Assembly (NCBI GenBank): GCA_949710005.1
Contig: OX453274.1
Span: 25,162,778-25,226,777, forward strand
DNA from: Ricordea florida
Lineage: Eukaryota; Cnidaria; Anthozoa; Corallimorpharia; Ricordeidae
Reading direction: 5' to 3'
DNA: 64,000 nucleotides
The position numbers were made by a program, and so were the translations under genes. This document shows positions 20,021-28,700 of the stretch, piece by piece (position 1 is the stretch's first letter; each line of letters begins with the position of its first letter). The notes under the pieces are model-generated. The model made no database searches. It was not told the DNA's origin and saw only the letters and a list, made by a program, of their open reading frames with translations.

Positions 20021-21571
20021 ATGGGCTTACTTAATGATTTCAGAAATAGATATCCAAAGGCTGATCAAGGTCAATTCGAAGTTGTAGCTGATCCATATGG
20101 AGGATACATTAAGTGGAAAGTGAATGGTACAACAATAATGTCTTATGACGATCTCACTGGAAAAACATGGATTGATGACCTATCACCCCGTTTAAAAAGA
20201 CTGTTATGGAAAGATTTAGGATTGGATGATGATTCATTGAGTTCATTCCCAAAGAGTTTAACCTTGACAAATCGATCTTATCCAATACCTGCAATTGATT
20301 TTGATGACTTTACAAGTGACATAACAAAAATGCTAACCTCACTGGATATATACGTTTCAAATACGAAGAAATTCACAGCAAAGATGAGAAACATATTTAC
20401 ATCCCAAGTTGTGACTTTCAAATTTGGTAAACAAAGTAGAAAATGGTTGAACGCACCTGATATGAATTATTGGCCTCAACAGCTTAACTTTGCAGTGTGG
20501 TGTGCGACCTCTGGTTGTGGTATAAGTCCTTTTGAGAGTCTAAATTATCCTAAAGTAGTGAGTAGCGTCATTAAGTTTCATGTGTATTTCACAATAAGGA
20601 GAATATTATATGAATTGAGTCTTCCCTTACCTGATGAGCAACCTTTTGTAATAAACAACAATCCCTATAGTAAAATCGCATATCAACGATTGTGCGCTGA
20701 ATTTGGAATCTCAAAAAACTCTGACTTTAGATGGAAAGGTGGTAGAAACGGGGGATTGGGTGATATATTTATTGATTATGGTTCTGGATATAATGGAGTT
20801 GGTGGTGGATATCAAAATGTCCATAAGGTAAGGAATTACGATGACGAAGCTGATCAGTGGCCTGGTGAAGGTGGTAAATTTGCTGATGAAGGTGGTAAGA
20901 AAGAAAAGGGTGATCTCATCTCATTCATCCGTAATGATGATTTTGCTGATTTCAAATATGCCTGGTTTATACCAACAAGTGGATATGGACTCACTAAAGC
21001 TGGACTTGGTAGATTGAATCGATCTGCTGAAGCTTTTGTTTACTGTATATTGGGAGCGCAAGTAAACACTAGAAATTCGATTTACGGTAATGGTGGTGGA
21101 GCGATTGAGACTCAACAAGAATTCTTAGCTTTATTTGAAAGTAGTGTGATCGAGAATGACATTTCTAGTTCAATCCAAAGGTATCAATTAGCTGTACAGG
21201 AAGCGAAATTACGGCTTGATTTAGCTATTGCTCCTGGTGTATGGTTAATGCCTAGTAATATGATAATCAACACTGAGAGCGTGACTGGTTTTAATAATAA
21301 ACTTATGAAAGCTAGTAGCGATATGAATTTTGGAGTGAATAATTCCCTAAACACTGAAGCAAAACAGGTTGGAATAAGTCATAACATGGGATCTTCAAAG
21401 GTAAAGTTACCTCATAGAACTGAAACGAAACCAAAACCCTCAATCAAAACAGACTCTACACAAACATACTCAACAAAACACGAAAATAATATTGACTCAA
21501 CGCAGCATGAAAAGAATATATTAGCATTTATAGTTGTCGCTGGTGGATTAGCGTGGTATCTATTGCGGTAG
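20021..21571 (+). CDS. E1 large conserved protein with C-terminal membrane anchor, 516 aa
   Basis: The second-largest structural-type gene. Conserved blocks with the E2 copy include [19 protein letters not shown] near 25, NPYSK..Y.RLCAEFG near 212, [18 protein letters not shown] near 310, and PGVWLMPSN near 405. A low-complexity polar region (450-495) precedes a C-terminal hydrophobic segment (ILAFIVVAGGLAWYLL), so it is probably a tail-anchored membrane protein. No known family recognised. It could be an attachment or entry-related virion protein, but nothing in the sequence proves this. Confidence 0.85.
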   Translation: MGLLNDFRNRYPKADQGQFEVVADPYGGYIKWKVNGTTIMSYDDLTGKTWIDDLSPRLKRLLWKDLGLDDDSLSSFPKSLTLTNRSYPIPAIDFDDFTSDITKMLTSLDIYVSNTKKFTAKMRNIFTSQVVTFKFGKQSRKWLNAPDMNYWPQQLNFAVWCATSGCGISPFESLNYPKVVSSVIKFHVYFTIRRILYELSLPLPDEQPFVINNNPYSKIAYQRLCAEFGISKNSDFRWKGGRNGGLGDIFIDYGSGYNGVGGGYQNVHKVRNYDDEADQWPGEGGKFADEGGKKEKGDLISFIRNDDFADFKYAWFIPTSGYGLTKAGLGRLNRSAEAFVYCILGAQVNTRNSIYGNGGGAIETQQEFLALFESSVIENDISSSIQRYQLAVQEAKLRLDLAIAPGVWLMPSNMIINTESVTGFNNKLMKASSDMNFGVNNSLNTEAKQVGISHNMGSSKVKLPHRTETKPKPSIKTDSTQTYSTKHENNIDSTQHEKNILAFIVVAGGLAWYLLR

Positions 21572-21842
21572 TTCATGAGTATTTCACGTGATTATTATTG
21601 TGTGTAAATTAGTACGCACGTGTAGAACAATAGATTACATACTTTTACGACATAGCAACAAGCAAGTTGGAAAGTGGATTTGAAGTTGAAAAGTAGATTT
21701 TATGTTTACTTTAAAAAGGCTGGTTTCTAACGTCGCTCAGGAATGTGATTACGTCAATGCAAATTTTGTTTTTGTTAAGGATCGATTCCTCTCAGATGGT
21801 GATTATAGAAATTTAAAGGTGAATATGTAGTGATCAAACAAA
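21572..21842 (+). other. intergenic gap of E1 with a possible 42-aa frame
   Basis: A short frame runs from ATG 21702 to TAG 21830 (42 aa, starting MFTLKRLVSNVAQE). It has no counterpart in E2, where the gap between the same two genes is only 49 bp. Treated as doubtful; the tttaaag motif of the next gene (21812-21818) lies inside it. Confidence 0.3.
21812..21818 (+). promoter_or_regulatory. tttaaag motif before E1 penton-like gene
   Basis: It starts 31 nt before the ATG at 21843. Confidence 0.55.
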
Positions 21843-22478
21843 ATGTTGAGCATTACCATGTACGAGTCTGAAACTAGGGTGTATTTGGATCCTCCACTGG
21901 AAAATCTTCGGGAGATACAACTCCTGGATTGTAATATAAAAACCAAAAGATTGATTAATTTCAAGGATCAACAGATATTGTTCAATGATAAGAATCAGCC
22001 CCTAATAATAATTCTGCCCGGTACATATTCACTGCGTAATATCCAATCGATCTTTCTTAATGATACTGATAGGGCAAAGATAACAGTCATTGAGACTGAT
22101 ACTGTTGATTATCTATATTCCAATAAAATCTCCAACATTAAACTTACGAGAGGGTTACAAGTTGGTTTAGGAGTGCCTGAAATCATAAATCCTGGTAAAT
22201 TATACCCCATAAATATACAGATTAAGGAACCACTGAGACTTATGTGTAGTATAGTGGATAATAAGTCGTCATATATGAATAAAACTCAATATGGAGAACT
22301 TGTGAAACTCTCACCATCACACCTACTTGCTAACATACCCTCACAGGATTATCCAATAATTCCAGTTCAAAAATATGAGAGCCTCATAAACCACTTCGAT
22401 TTAAGCATATTAGACATTGAATGGAAAAAACTTGATCTGAAGGGTTCTCCCATAACTTTAAGTTTAAGATTTAGATAA
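21843..22478 (+). CDS. E1 candidate minor capsid (penton-like) protein, 211 aa
   Basis: Beta-rich, no membrane segment. Begins MLSITMYESETRVYLDPPL and ends with a strand-rich tail [19 protein letters not shown] followed by a short final strand, a pattern seen at the ends of jelly-roll minor capsid proteins of Polinton-like elements. Closely similar to 55241-55876 in E2, with the same length. The penton assignment is inference from size, beta content and gene context. Confidence 0.65.
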   Translation: MLSITMYESETRVYLDPPLENLREIQLLDCNIKTKRLINFKDQQILFNDKNQPLIIILPGTYSLRNIQSIFLNDTDRAKITVIETDTVDYLYSNKISNIKLTRGLQVGLGVPEIINPGKLYPINIQIKEPLRLMCSIVDNKSSYMNKTQYGELVKLSPSHLLANIPSQDYPIIPVQKYESLINHFDLSILDIEWKKLDLKGSPITLSLRFR

Positions 22479-22485
22479 ATTTTTT

Positions 22486-22515
22486 GTTATGTAACACTGA
22501 CTTGCGTTATATAAC
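22486..22515. terminator. hairpin at convergent gene end of E1
   Basis: gttatgtaac, a 10-nt loop, then gttatataac can pair over 10 bp with one G-T pair. It lies 8 bp after the penton-like stop and 13 bp before the stop of the opposing zinc-ribbon gene. The same stem occurs at two junctions in E2. Confidence 0.65.
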
Positions 22516-22527
22516 TTAATGTTTTTG

Positions 22528-23007
22528 TTATGCATCTTGTGTTGTGTGACACTCTGTACACTTAGACTTTATTTTATTATGTTCGCATATGCATATCCGA
22601 CAATGCCATCTTTGTTTTCCATGAATACATATTTCAGATCCTCCACACTCTTTACATACGTTTTTAATTCGATTATGGTTACAAAGACTAGTTCCATCGC
22701 CGCATTCTTTACATCGATCTTTCCTTTTATTATGAGAGCATATTCTAGATCCCACACAATCCTTACAATAATATTTATACCTTCCATGAACACACTTATA
22801 CTTATTATTTTTTTTGTTTTTATCATTCTCAGATATCGGTTCATGTGAGGGTTTTGGTTTAGGTTCAGTGGTTTCTATATTACCCAACGCTTCGATAATT
22901 TGAGCTTTTTTCAATCGATAATATCCTTTAATACCCCGCTCTTTGGCTAGGGCTTTCAATTCTTTCACATTCAGCTTCTTCAGTTCTTTCACTGATTTAT
23001 TGTCCAT
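22528..23007 (-). CDS. E1 terminal zinc-ribbon repeat protein, 159 aa
   Basis: The N-terminus (residues 1-45) is a Rho_N/SAP-like helix motif whose first 19 codons are identical to those of PolB because the TIR reaches into both genes. The rest is a run of C-x-H-x(7-8)-C-x(2)-C units (CSHNKRKDRCKEC, CNHNRIKNVCKEC, CEHNKIKSKCTEC). Expected to bind zinc and probably nucleic acid. The E2 counterpart is at 55942-56337 in the same terminal place and orientation. Confidence 0.85.
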   Translation of the reverse strand: MDNKSVKELKKLNVKELKALAKERGIKGYYRLKKAQIIEALGNIETTEPKPKPSHEPISENDKNKKNNKYKCVHGRYKYYCKDCVGSRICSHNKRKDRCKECGDGTSLCNHNRIKNVCKECGGSEICIHGKQRWHCRICICEHNKIKSKCTECHTTQDA

Positions 23008-23313
23008 TTACTTTACTATATTTATCTCTTTAAACTATTTTTCAAAATTATTTTTTTAAAAATCCTGATAAATTTTCTGATAATTTCCTGAAAAAAAAAT
23101 CCGGTTTTCTGAAAATCTTATAAAATCTGAAAAAAATACTGAAAAAATTATAAAATCCTGATAAATTTTCTGATAATTTCCTGAAAAAAAATCCGGTTTT
23201 CTGAAAATCTTATAAAATCTGAAAAAAATACTGAAAAAATTATAAAATCCTGATAAATTTTCTGATAATTTCCTGAAAAAAAAATCCGGGTATAAAAACT
23301 CTAACATACTACT
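22949..23313 (-). repeat. right TIR of E1
   Basis: Inverse of the left TIR including promoter motif (ctttaaa at 23028-23034) and start codon, with two full 92-bp units plus a part instead of three plus a part. Confidence 0.9.
23028..23034 (-). promoter_or_regulatory. tttaaag motif before E1 zinc-ribbon gene
   Basis: TIR copy of the motif at 8838-8844, starting 27 nt upstream of the minus-strand ATG. Confidence 0.55.
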
Positions 23314-23318
23314 TCAGT
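23313..23318 (+). repeat. target site duplication of E1, right copy (ttcagt)
   Basis: Partner of 8461-8466. Confidence 0.85.
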
Positions 23319-23632
23319 TCTCCAAGATCTCCTCTTCAAATGCTACAGTCAAGCAGTCATCAGTTCCAGTCCCTTCAGAGACTGAGCTAACTGAGTTGTT
23401 TAATTCCATCAAGAATTGCCCTTCTAAACCAGCTTTGTTGTCCCTCTTTCCTACTAACTCTGACTTATATGTACCTAAATCCCTGAATACAGAACTACCA
23501 GTCGTGCTATCAAGTTTGTTTGATGAACGTCTTGCTGATGCTGACTATCCAACTCTACTTGAAAAGGAAGAAGCAGATTTCTCAGAATTAAAACTGTCTA
23601 TTCAAATGGCACAACTGAGTCACACAGATTAA
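23319..23632 (+). pseudogene. ISL2EU YqaJ-type protein, part after E1
   Basis: Reading on in the frame of the exon ending at 8466, and skipping E1 with one duplication copy, the sequence stays open to a TAA at 23630-23632. It includes the family blocks LFNSIKNCPSKPALLSLFP and YVPKSLNTELPVVLSSLF. The protein then ends before the YqaJ nuclease domain, so this copy had already lost its C-terminal domain before or after E1 arrived. Confidence 0.8.
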
Positions 23633-23635
23633 CAA

Positions 23636-24386
23636 GTGCACAACAGCATGTCACAATCTTATCGAGGGTAGTTACATCCCCGTTTCTAACAGTTACAAAG
23701 TCAATGGGTTGAGTTGCACTTAGAATACTGTACTTCTTTCGGATATTCCCAATAACCCGCTCTACATGAATTCTAACGTTAGCAATTCTGCGGGTTTACT
23801 CCACCTCAATACCACTTAGCTGTTTTTTCCCCTTAGTGAATGCAGGGATCTTGATAGTTGAACAAAATAATCCCATGCACTGATTCTTGAATGTCAAAAC
23901 CCCTGTCTGCCAGAATAACATCTCCTGGAGTAAGGTTATCAAGAAGCCCACTATTCTCAGTAAGGTGTTTATCACTGACTCTCCCACCCCACCCTTCAGA
24001 AATGAAGCTTACAGTACCTTGAGGGGTGATACCTATAAGATACTTGACAGTATTATGGTGTTTATATGATGAAAATGTTTGGGCTCTTGCAAGGAATTCA
24101 AAGGGCGGTCCAGGAAAATTTCAAAACAGTCAATAATGACAACACAGTTTGGAAAGTCCATTGGAAGGGTCTTCTGAAGGGCATCCCTGTCCGGCCAGAT
24201 GATCAAAGGTTTCAGCCTGACATAAAGCACATCTACCACTTGAAGAAATGTACGGGATACAGTTGCCTCACTGATGCCCCCAAACCTGTACCCTAAGTCC
24301 CTCCCTGACAAATTTAATCTCATGCGAATTAAACCCAACAAAAATCCCTTTGCGCATTTGATCATATTCACATGTATTTTGCGCAA
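23636..24386 (-). pseudogene. ISL2EU DDE_4 transposase, catalytic part, broken
   Basis: On minus: an HTH block ([20 protein letters not shown]), the first catalytic Asp in [11 protein letters not shown], a frameshift in a T-run near 24066, then [19 protein letters not shown], the second Asp in [11 protein letters not shown] (near 23910) and the Glu in RIHVERVIG (near 23770). There is a further frame change and a stop before the Glu region. All three catalytic residues can be seen but not in one frame. In a live element this is the DDE transposase. Confidence 0.85.
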
Positions 24387-24405
24387 TATAAATGTTAAAT
24401 TATTA

Positions 24406-24905
24406 TTATTCTGATTTTAATTCTAGACTTGAATTATTTATAAAATTAAATACACACAGCAATAGTGACCAATTTGGAAGGCCAGTGTAAAACAAAACCT
24501 TGTCATTGTTCTCTCTAAATGAATCTTCATTTAGTGAGTTTAATTTTAACTGTTCCTTGAGGAAAGAATTTTCCTCCTCCAATCCAGTGATGTACTCATT
24601 AGTAACTTCGGTCTGGCAATCTTTGCTCCTGTACTCCTCAACATCAGGTAAAGCATTTGAATGTGACATCTGTTCAGTGGATTGATTGGACAATTCAAGT
24701 AGGGCACTAGCACAGTCACTCCTTCTTCGCTTTTCAACCCTTTCCTTCGATCGTTCATGTCTTTTCTGACTTGATTCTGAAACACCTTGGTAATTATACC
24801 CAAGTTTCTGACTAGGTGCCCAATCTGGGTTAGTCGTGTCGTAAATTGAAGCAGGTTTTCCCAAGAAAATGAGGCAATGAAAAACTTCTGTAAGGACAAA
24901 ACCAT
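24406..24905 (-). pseudogene. ISL2EU transposase middle region
   Basis: The frame 24406-24864 carries [15 protein letters not shown], the conserved block just after the THAP finger, a basic and then acidic linker, a coiled-coil stretch ([15 protein letters not shown]), and [18 protein letters not shown], which precedes the HTH in this family. The exon start is unclear because the expected acceptor before GKPASIYD reads ttcttggg without AG. Confidence 0.8.
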
Positions 24906-25019
24906 ATAACGCTAAGGGAAGGCGTGTTCAGCATCAATAACTTATACGTACGTTTCACGAAATCGACAAGAAAGTGATCATTGTAGCTCGAGGACCAAAA
25001 CACTAAAACATGCAGTGCG

Positions 25020-25247
25020 CTACCTACCTGATATGAAATGGTCACTGCAAACTCTTACAAAGTCCCCGGGATCAGCAGCAAGATCTTCCCTTCGAATCCT
25101 AGCGAGCCAAGTCGCTCGACGTTCGATGCTCAAAGCTTGCTTTTTTGGGTTCAATCTTGTGACTATCGCGGGAAGACGGTTACAGCCTTTGTCCTTTTCT
25201 CTGTTTGGACGATTGGAACAGCCAAAAACAGCACAGAAGTTCACCAT
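25020..25247 (-). pseudogene. ISL2EU transposase N-terminal THAP finger exon
   Basis: The ATG is at 25245-25247. The C2CH zinc finger runs from CAVFGC to CSDHFISG with W in ATWLARI between them, diagnostic for THAP domains, which bind the transposon ends. A splice donor (tcag, then gtaggt) follows on minus. This is the first exon of the transposase remnant that continues at 24905 and 24386. Confidence 0.88.
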
Positions 25248-25270
25248 AACGCCACAGACACACGTGCGAT

Positions 25271-25334
25271 TTGTTTACAAGCTTGTCCTCCAGTTCGATA
25301 AGTCACGTGTTCGACGTCACATCTGAAATGGGTC
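25271..25334 (-). repeat. right terminal inverted repeat of ISL2EU element
   Basis: Inverse of the left end at 7661; ends ...acatctgaaatgggtc. Confidence 0.85.
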
Positions 25335-25526
25335 AATTCACTGCTTTAATTTGGGTCTTGGCTTTACCTTGTGGCTATCAGTTTAGCTAGTCCTGCGCAG
25401 AATTTCATGCCACAGGAAATGTAAAACACGCCTTCGTGTTTCCAAAATTGAGAAAGGTCATTAGAAGTAATGCACAACCCTGGGCACACTTCAATTGATC
25501 TGACGATGGAACACATTTGTTTTCAG

Positions 25527-25784
25527 ATCCTCCCATAATTACGTCTCCTAAGAAGGAAAAAATCGCGCTTCGAACAGGTACCAATGTTACTATTCCGTGC
25601 TTTGCAACTGGCAATCCCACACCAGGAGTTTATTGGACCACAACAAGCGGAGAAAGGATTGGCTCTAATGGAATGCTACATTTTAATCCAGTAAGAGTAA
25701 ATGACAACGGTTCTGCATACCTTTGTACAGCAGACAATGGAATTGAATTTACGGCTGTTGTACGCGTTTCTCTAGTAGTTGGTG
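25527..25784 (+). CDS. RTK exon: Ig (I-set) domain
   Basis: 86 codons after a tttcag acceptor. It shows the Ig cysteines (TIPCFATG and AYLCTADN), the core Trp (VYWTT) and the NDNGSAYLC block. An extracellular ligand-binding type domain. The donor is gtgagt at 25785. Begins only about 190 bp after the ISL2EU element. Confidence 0.85.
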
Positions 25785-28700
25785 GTGAGTATGACGTGTG
25801 ACATTCTTTCACGATCAGCCTTTTCTAAGTTCATAAAATAAAACAGACATGACACAAGGTCTGATTTGTCAAACCGAGTGCATAATAACACCAATAAACA
25901 TGCGACCTATGCAACATTACAGAACAACCTATGCACTGACGCAGGCCTCGCTGCACACAGTAGTGAAATAGACCACAATTTAAGAATAGTGAAAGAAACG
26001 CATTTAATAGGTTAGCAGGTCACAGGTTACTGGTCACGAAACACTAGTCTAGTTTGGTTCAGTTTTTGATTAGAGCTCATAGCCAGAAATTCCGGACCGG
26101 GCGAATATTAAACTTGCTGAAGAAAAGAAGGACGAGTATGGGATTTATACGAAAGCAGTTTATGAAGTTCGTACAGTGTATGCAACAGCGCCAACCCAAT
26201 GCTAGATCGAACAATACGCATCAGTACTTTCATTGCATAATTATTTTGTTTTGGTAAATCGTTTACTCGTTGCGGTTTTCTTGGTTATTTTATTCCGAAT
26301 AAATATTATCTGAAGTACTGATATTTACTCAGTGCAAAGTAACCGTCTCTCTTTGACAAGAAGCAATCCCATTGGTCAAACGATTTTTCTCACTAGTGAA
26401 AAATATCGTATGACCAATCAGAAGTCTGAAGAAGTGAGAAAATTCGTATCGATTTTCCCGCCTTTCGGGGCTGCCATGCGAAGTCAGAATTGCGAGTGAA
26501 TGTTTGCAACGTTCCCTGCTTTACCAGAATCATGGCTGAAAGGTTTGCAGACATTAATGCAGTAAAAAAAATTTAACGAGGACCTAGAAAACCAAAATTA
26601 TATGAAAGAAAACTCATCAGAATTTTGCTTTACTTAAGGAATTTCTGAGCTGAGGAACGAGTCAAGATTTATAGAAAAAATTCCCTCGAAGAAGCTGAAT
26701 GCACACGTCGCTGAATTTATCATTACGGTTCGAAAGAAAGACAGCAACGAAGACTATGAACCCAGCTCTTTATGCTCTTTGATGGCCAGTTTTGAACGGT
26801 ATTTAAAGAAGAAGAATTACGGATTTAGTATTTTGAAAGACTCCGAGTTTGAACAGGCACGCAAAGCTTTATAATTGAAACAAAAGGATCTCAAACACAA
26901 AGGAAAAGGAAACAAACCTTATGCTTCAGTTGCTCTCACAGAAGAGGAAATAAAACTTCTGTATGACAAAAAATTGTTAGGAACGTCGACTCCTCGGGCT
27001 CTGCTGCTGAATACAATTTGATTCAACAAAACGATCCACTTTGGTCTTCGTGGGTGTAAGGAGACGGAGCTATGTGTTGGGGTGACGTACAACTACGCCA
27101 AACTACAAATGGAGAGAGATTTTTAGAGTATTTGGAGAGACAAACTAAGACTCGAACTGGCGAAAATCCCCGATATGCTAGACAAATAAAACCGAAAATG
27201 TTTTCGGTTCTTGGAAGTGAAAAAGATCCCGTTGCTACCTACAAACTGTACGCAAAGAAACGACCAACAAAGCAAGAATCCTCCAAACCTTGGTCCAAAA
27301 AGTCGGCCGTTGGCCAGAACCAACTTAACTCACTAATTTGGAAAATGGAAAAAAAAAACCGAACTAAAATAAAATAAAGTAGGTATAGAATAGTAAAATC
27401 GTTATATAAAAACACAATATGCACAATTCCGTAATTAATGCAGTAGCATCAAGCAGAAGAGACAGCTGTCAGTATCAAATTCTAAATTACGAATCGTCGA
27501 TTTAAAACCTGCAGCTGTTGGCAGTGATCTGGTGGTATTGGGGAGGGAGTTCCATAGTTTACTTCCATAGTAAGATAGAGAGTGCAGACCATATCTAGTA
27601 GTATTGACACGAGGGATAGCAAGAGAGTGTGTACCTCTAGTACGTAGATTAATGCGATTATATTTGTTTTAAGTAATAGAAGTATAATTATTTTCCCTTA
27701 ATCATTTTCCTTCTATTATTGGAAGTTGCAAACGGGTAAGACGGATTTTAGTTTTTTTTCTCCCTAGACAACACAACTAACCTGAAAATGACGTTTCCAA
27801 GTGAGTCCTATTTGAGTGCTTACCAGGACTTACAAAGCGAGGAATCGAAACAGTTTGCTCTGAGAATTGACAGTGCGGTAAGCTGAACCACTCAGTTGTT
27901 CTCCATAGTAACGGCTTTCTTTGATGAAATCTGGGCGTATGAGTTAATGGAAACAGTATATGAACTTACTTGATCTGTTTTTCCCTGCTAGCAGAGGTCT
28001 CTCACGGCGCGGTAAAAATGAAAGGAGGGAGAGAGACCTCTGCCGGCTCCCGACGCGTTTCCTATCACGCATGCGCTGGCGTTGCCTTAACAACCAGTGA
28101 CGTTTTTCTCACTTGCGACACAACCCACAGAACCGGTTTGCGCGCGAAACTTCAGTTGAAACGCGGGTGTGTGTTAAAGAATTCTCTACAATCTGAAACG
28201 ATGCCGAGAACTCCACAATCTCGCAAACTTGGGGAAAACGTGTCACCTCGAACGCCCATTAAACCAGTTGGGTCTGGAAAAGACGGTAAATGCCTTTTGT
28301 GTGGTTTAGATTTCAAAATAAGCGGGCAAAACACTACGAGATCTCTCAAAAACAAAGAGCTTAGAGACAGAGTTTGTCGGCTGTTGAATAAGACTCCTGA
28401 CTTTGAACGAGAATCGACTCGCCTGTGTAAGTGCTTTCGACGCATTGAAGCCTTAAATAAACGAAGCAAGGATATTGAAGACAGCAAACGGGAAATAGTT
28501 GGACACTATGAGAAAACAAAGGAAAGTAACAAGGCTTCTTTTGGCGTAAATGGTGATCGCTACAAGCGGCTTGCCAAACAAAGCCCCGGCACGAGCGAGA
28601 AAAGAGGAAAGAGACGTTGTTTTTACGCTCCAGTTAACGAGGAATGGACAGATGACTTTGGGTGTGTACCACTGCAGTACGTTGAAAAAGATCGATATAC

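Larger units (their letters stand above)
8467..23313. mobile_element. E1: Polinton/adintovirus-like integrated virus-like element
   Basis: A complete element of about 14.85 kb bounded by inverted repeats beginning agtagtatgttagag and flanked by a 5-6 bp target duplication. Its gene order is PolB (+), integrase (-), candidate capsid (+), packaging ATPase (+), nine further genes on plus, and a zinc-ribbon gene (-) at the right end. PolB, a retroviral-type integrase, an A32-like ATPase and long TIRs together define the Polinton/adintovirus group. All main frames are open, suggesting a fairly recent insertion. No adenovirus-type maturation protease was recognised. Confidence 0.9.
7661..25334. mobile_element. 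ISL2EU-type DNA transposon, interrupted by element E1
   Basis: The outer ends are inverted copies: the left end starts gacccatttcagatgtgacg and the right end finishes cgtcacatctgaaatgggtc, and both continue into a matching ...cgaactggaggacaa block. Inside are the two genes expected of ISL2EU: a SWIM-finger/YqaJ-type protein on plus at the left, and a THAP plus DDE_4 transposase on minus at the right. The left gene is cut by the 14.8 kb Polinton-like insertion. No convincing short target duplication was seen at the outer ends. Both genes carry defects, so this is an old, dead copy. Confidence 0.85.

Noticed and set aside
21702..21830. 42-aa gene in E1
   Set aside because: No E2 counterpart, and the promoter motif of the next gene lies within it; kept only as a note on the gap.
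8467..23313. E1/E2 as free-virus contamination joined by assembly error
   Set aside because: Both have target duplications, and E1 splits a reading frame that resumes exactly after it.
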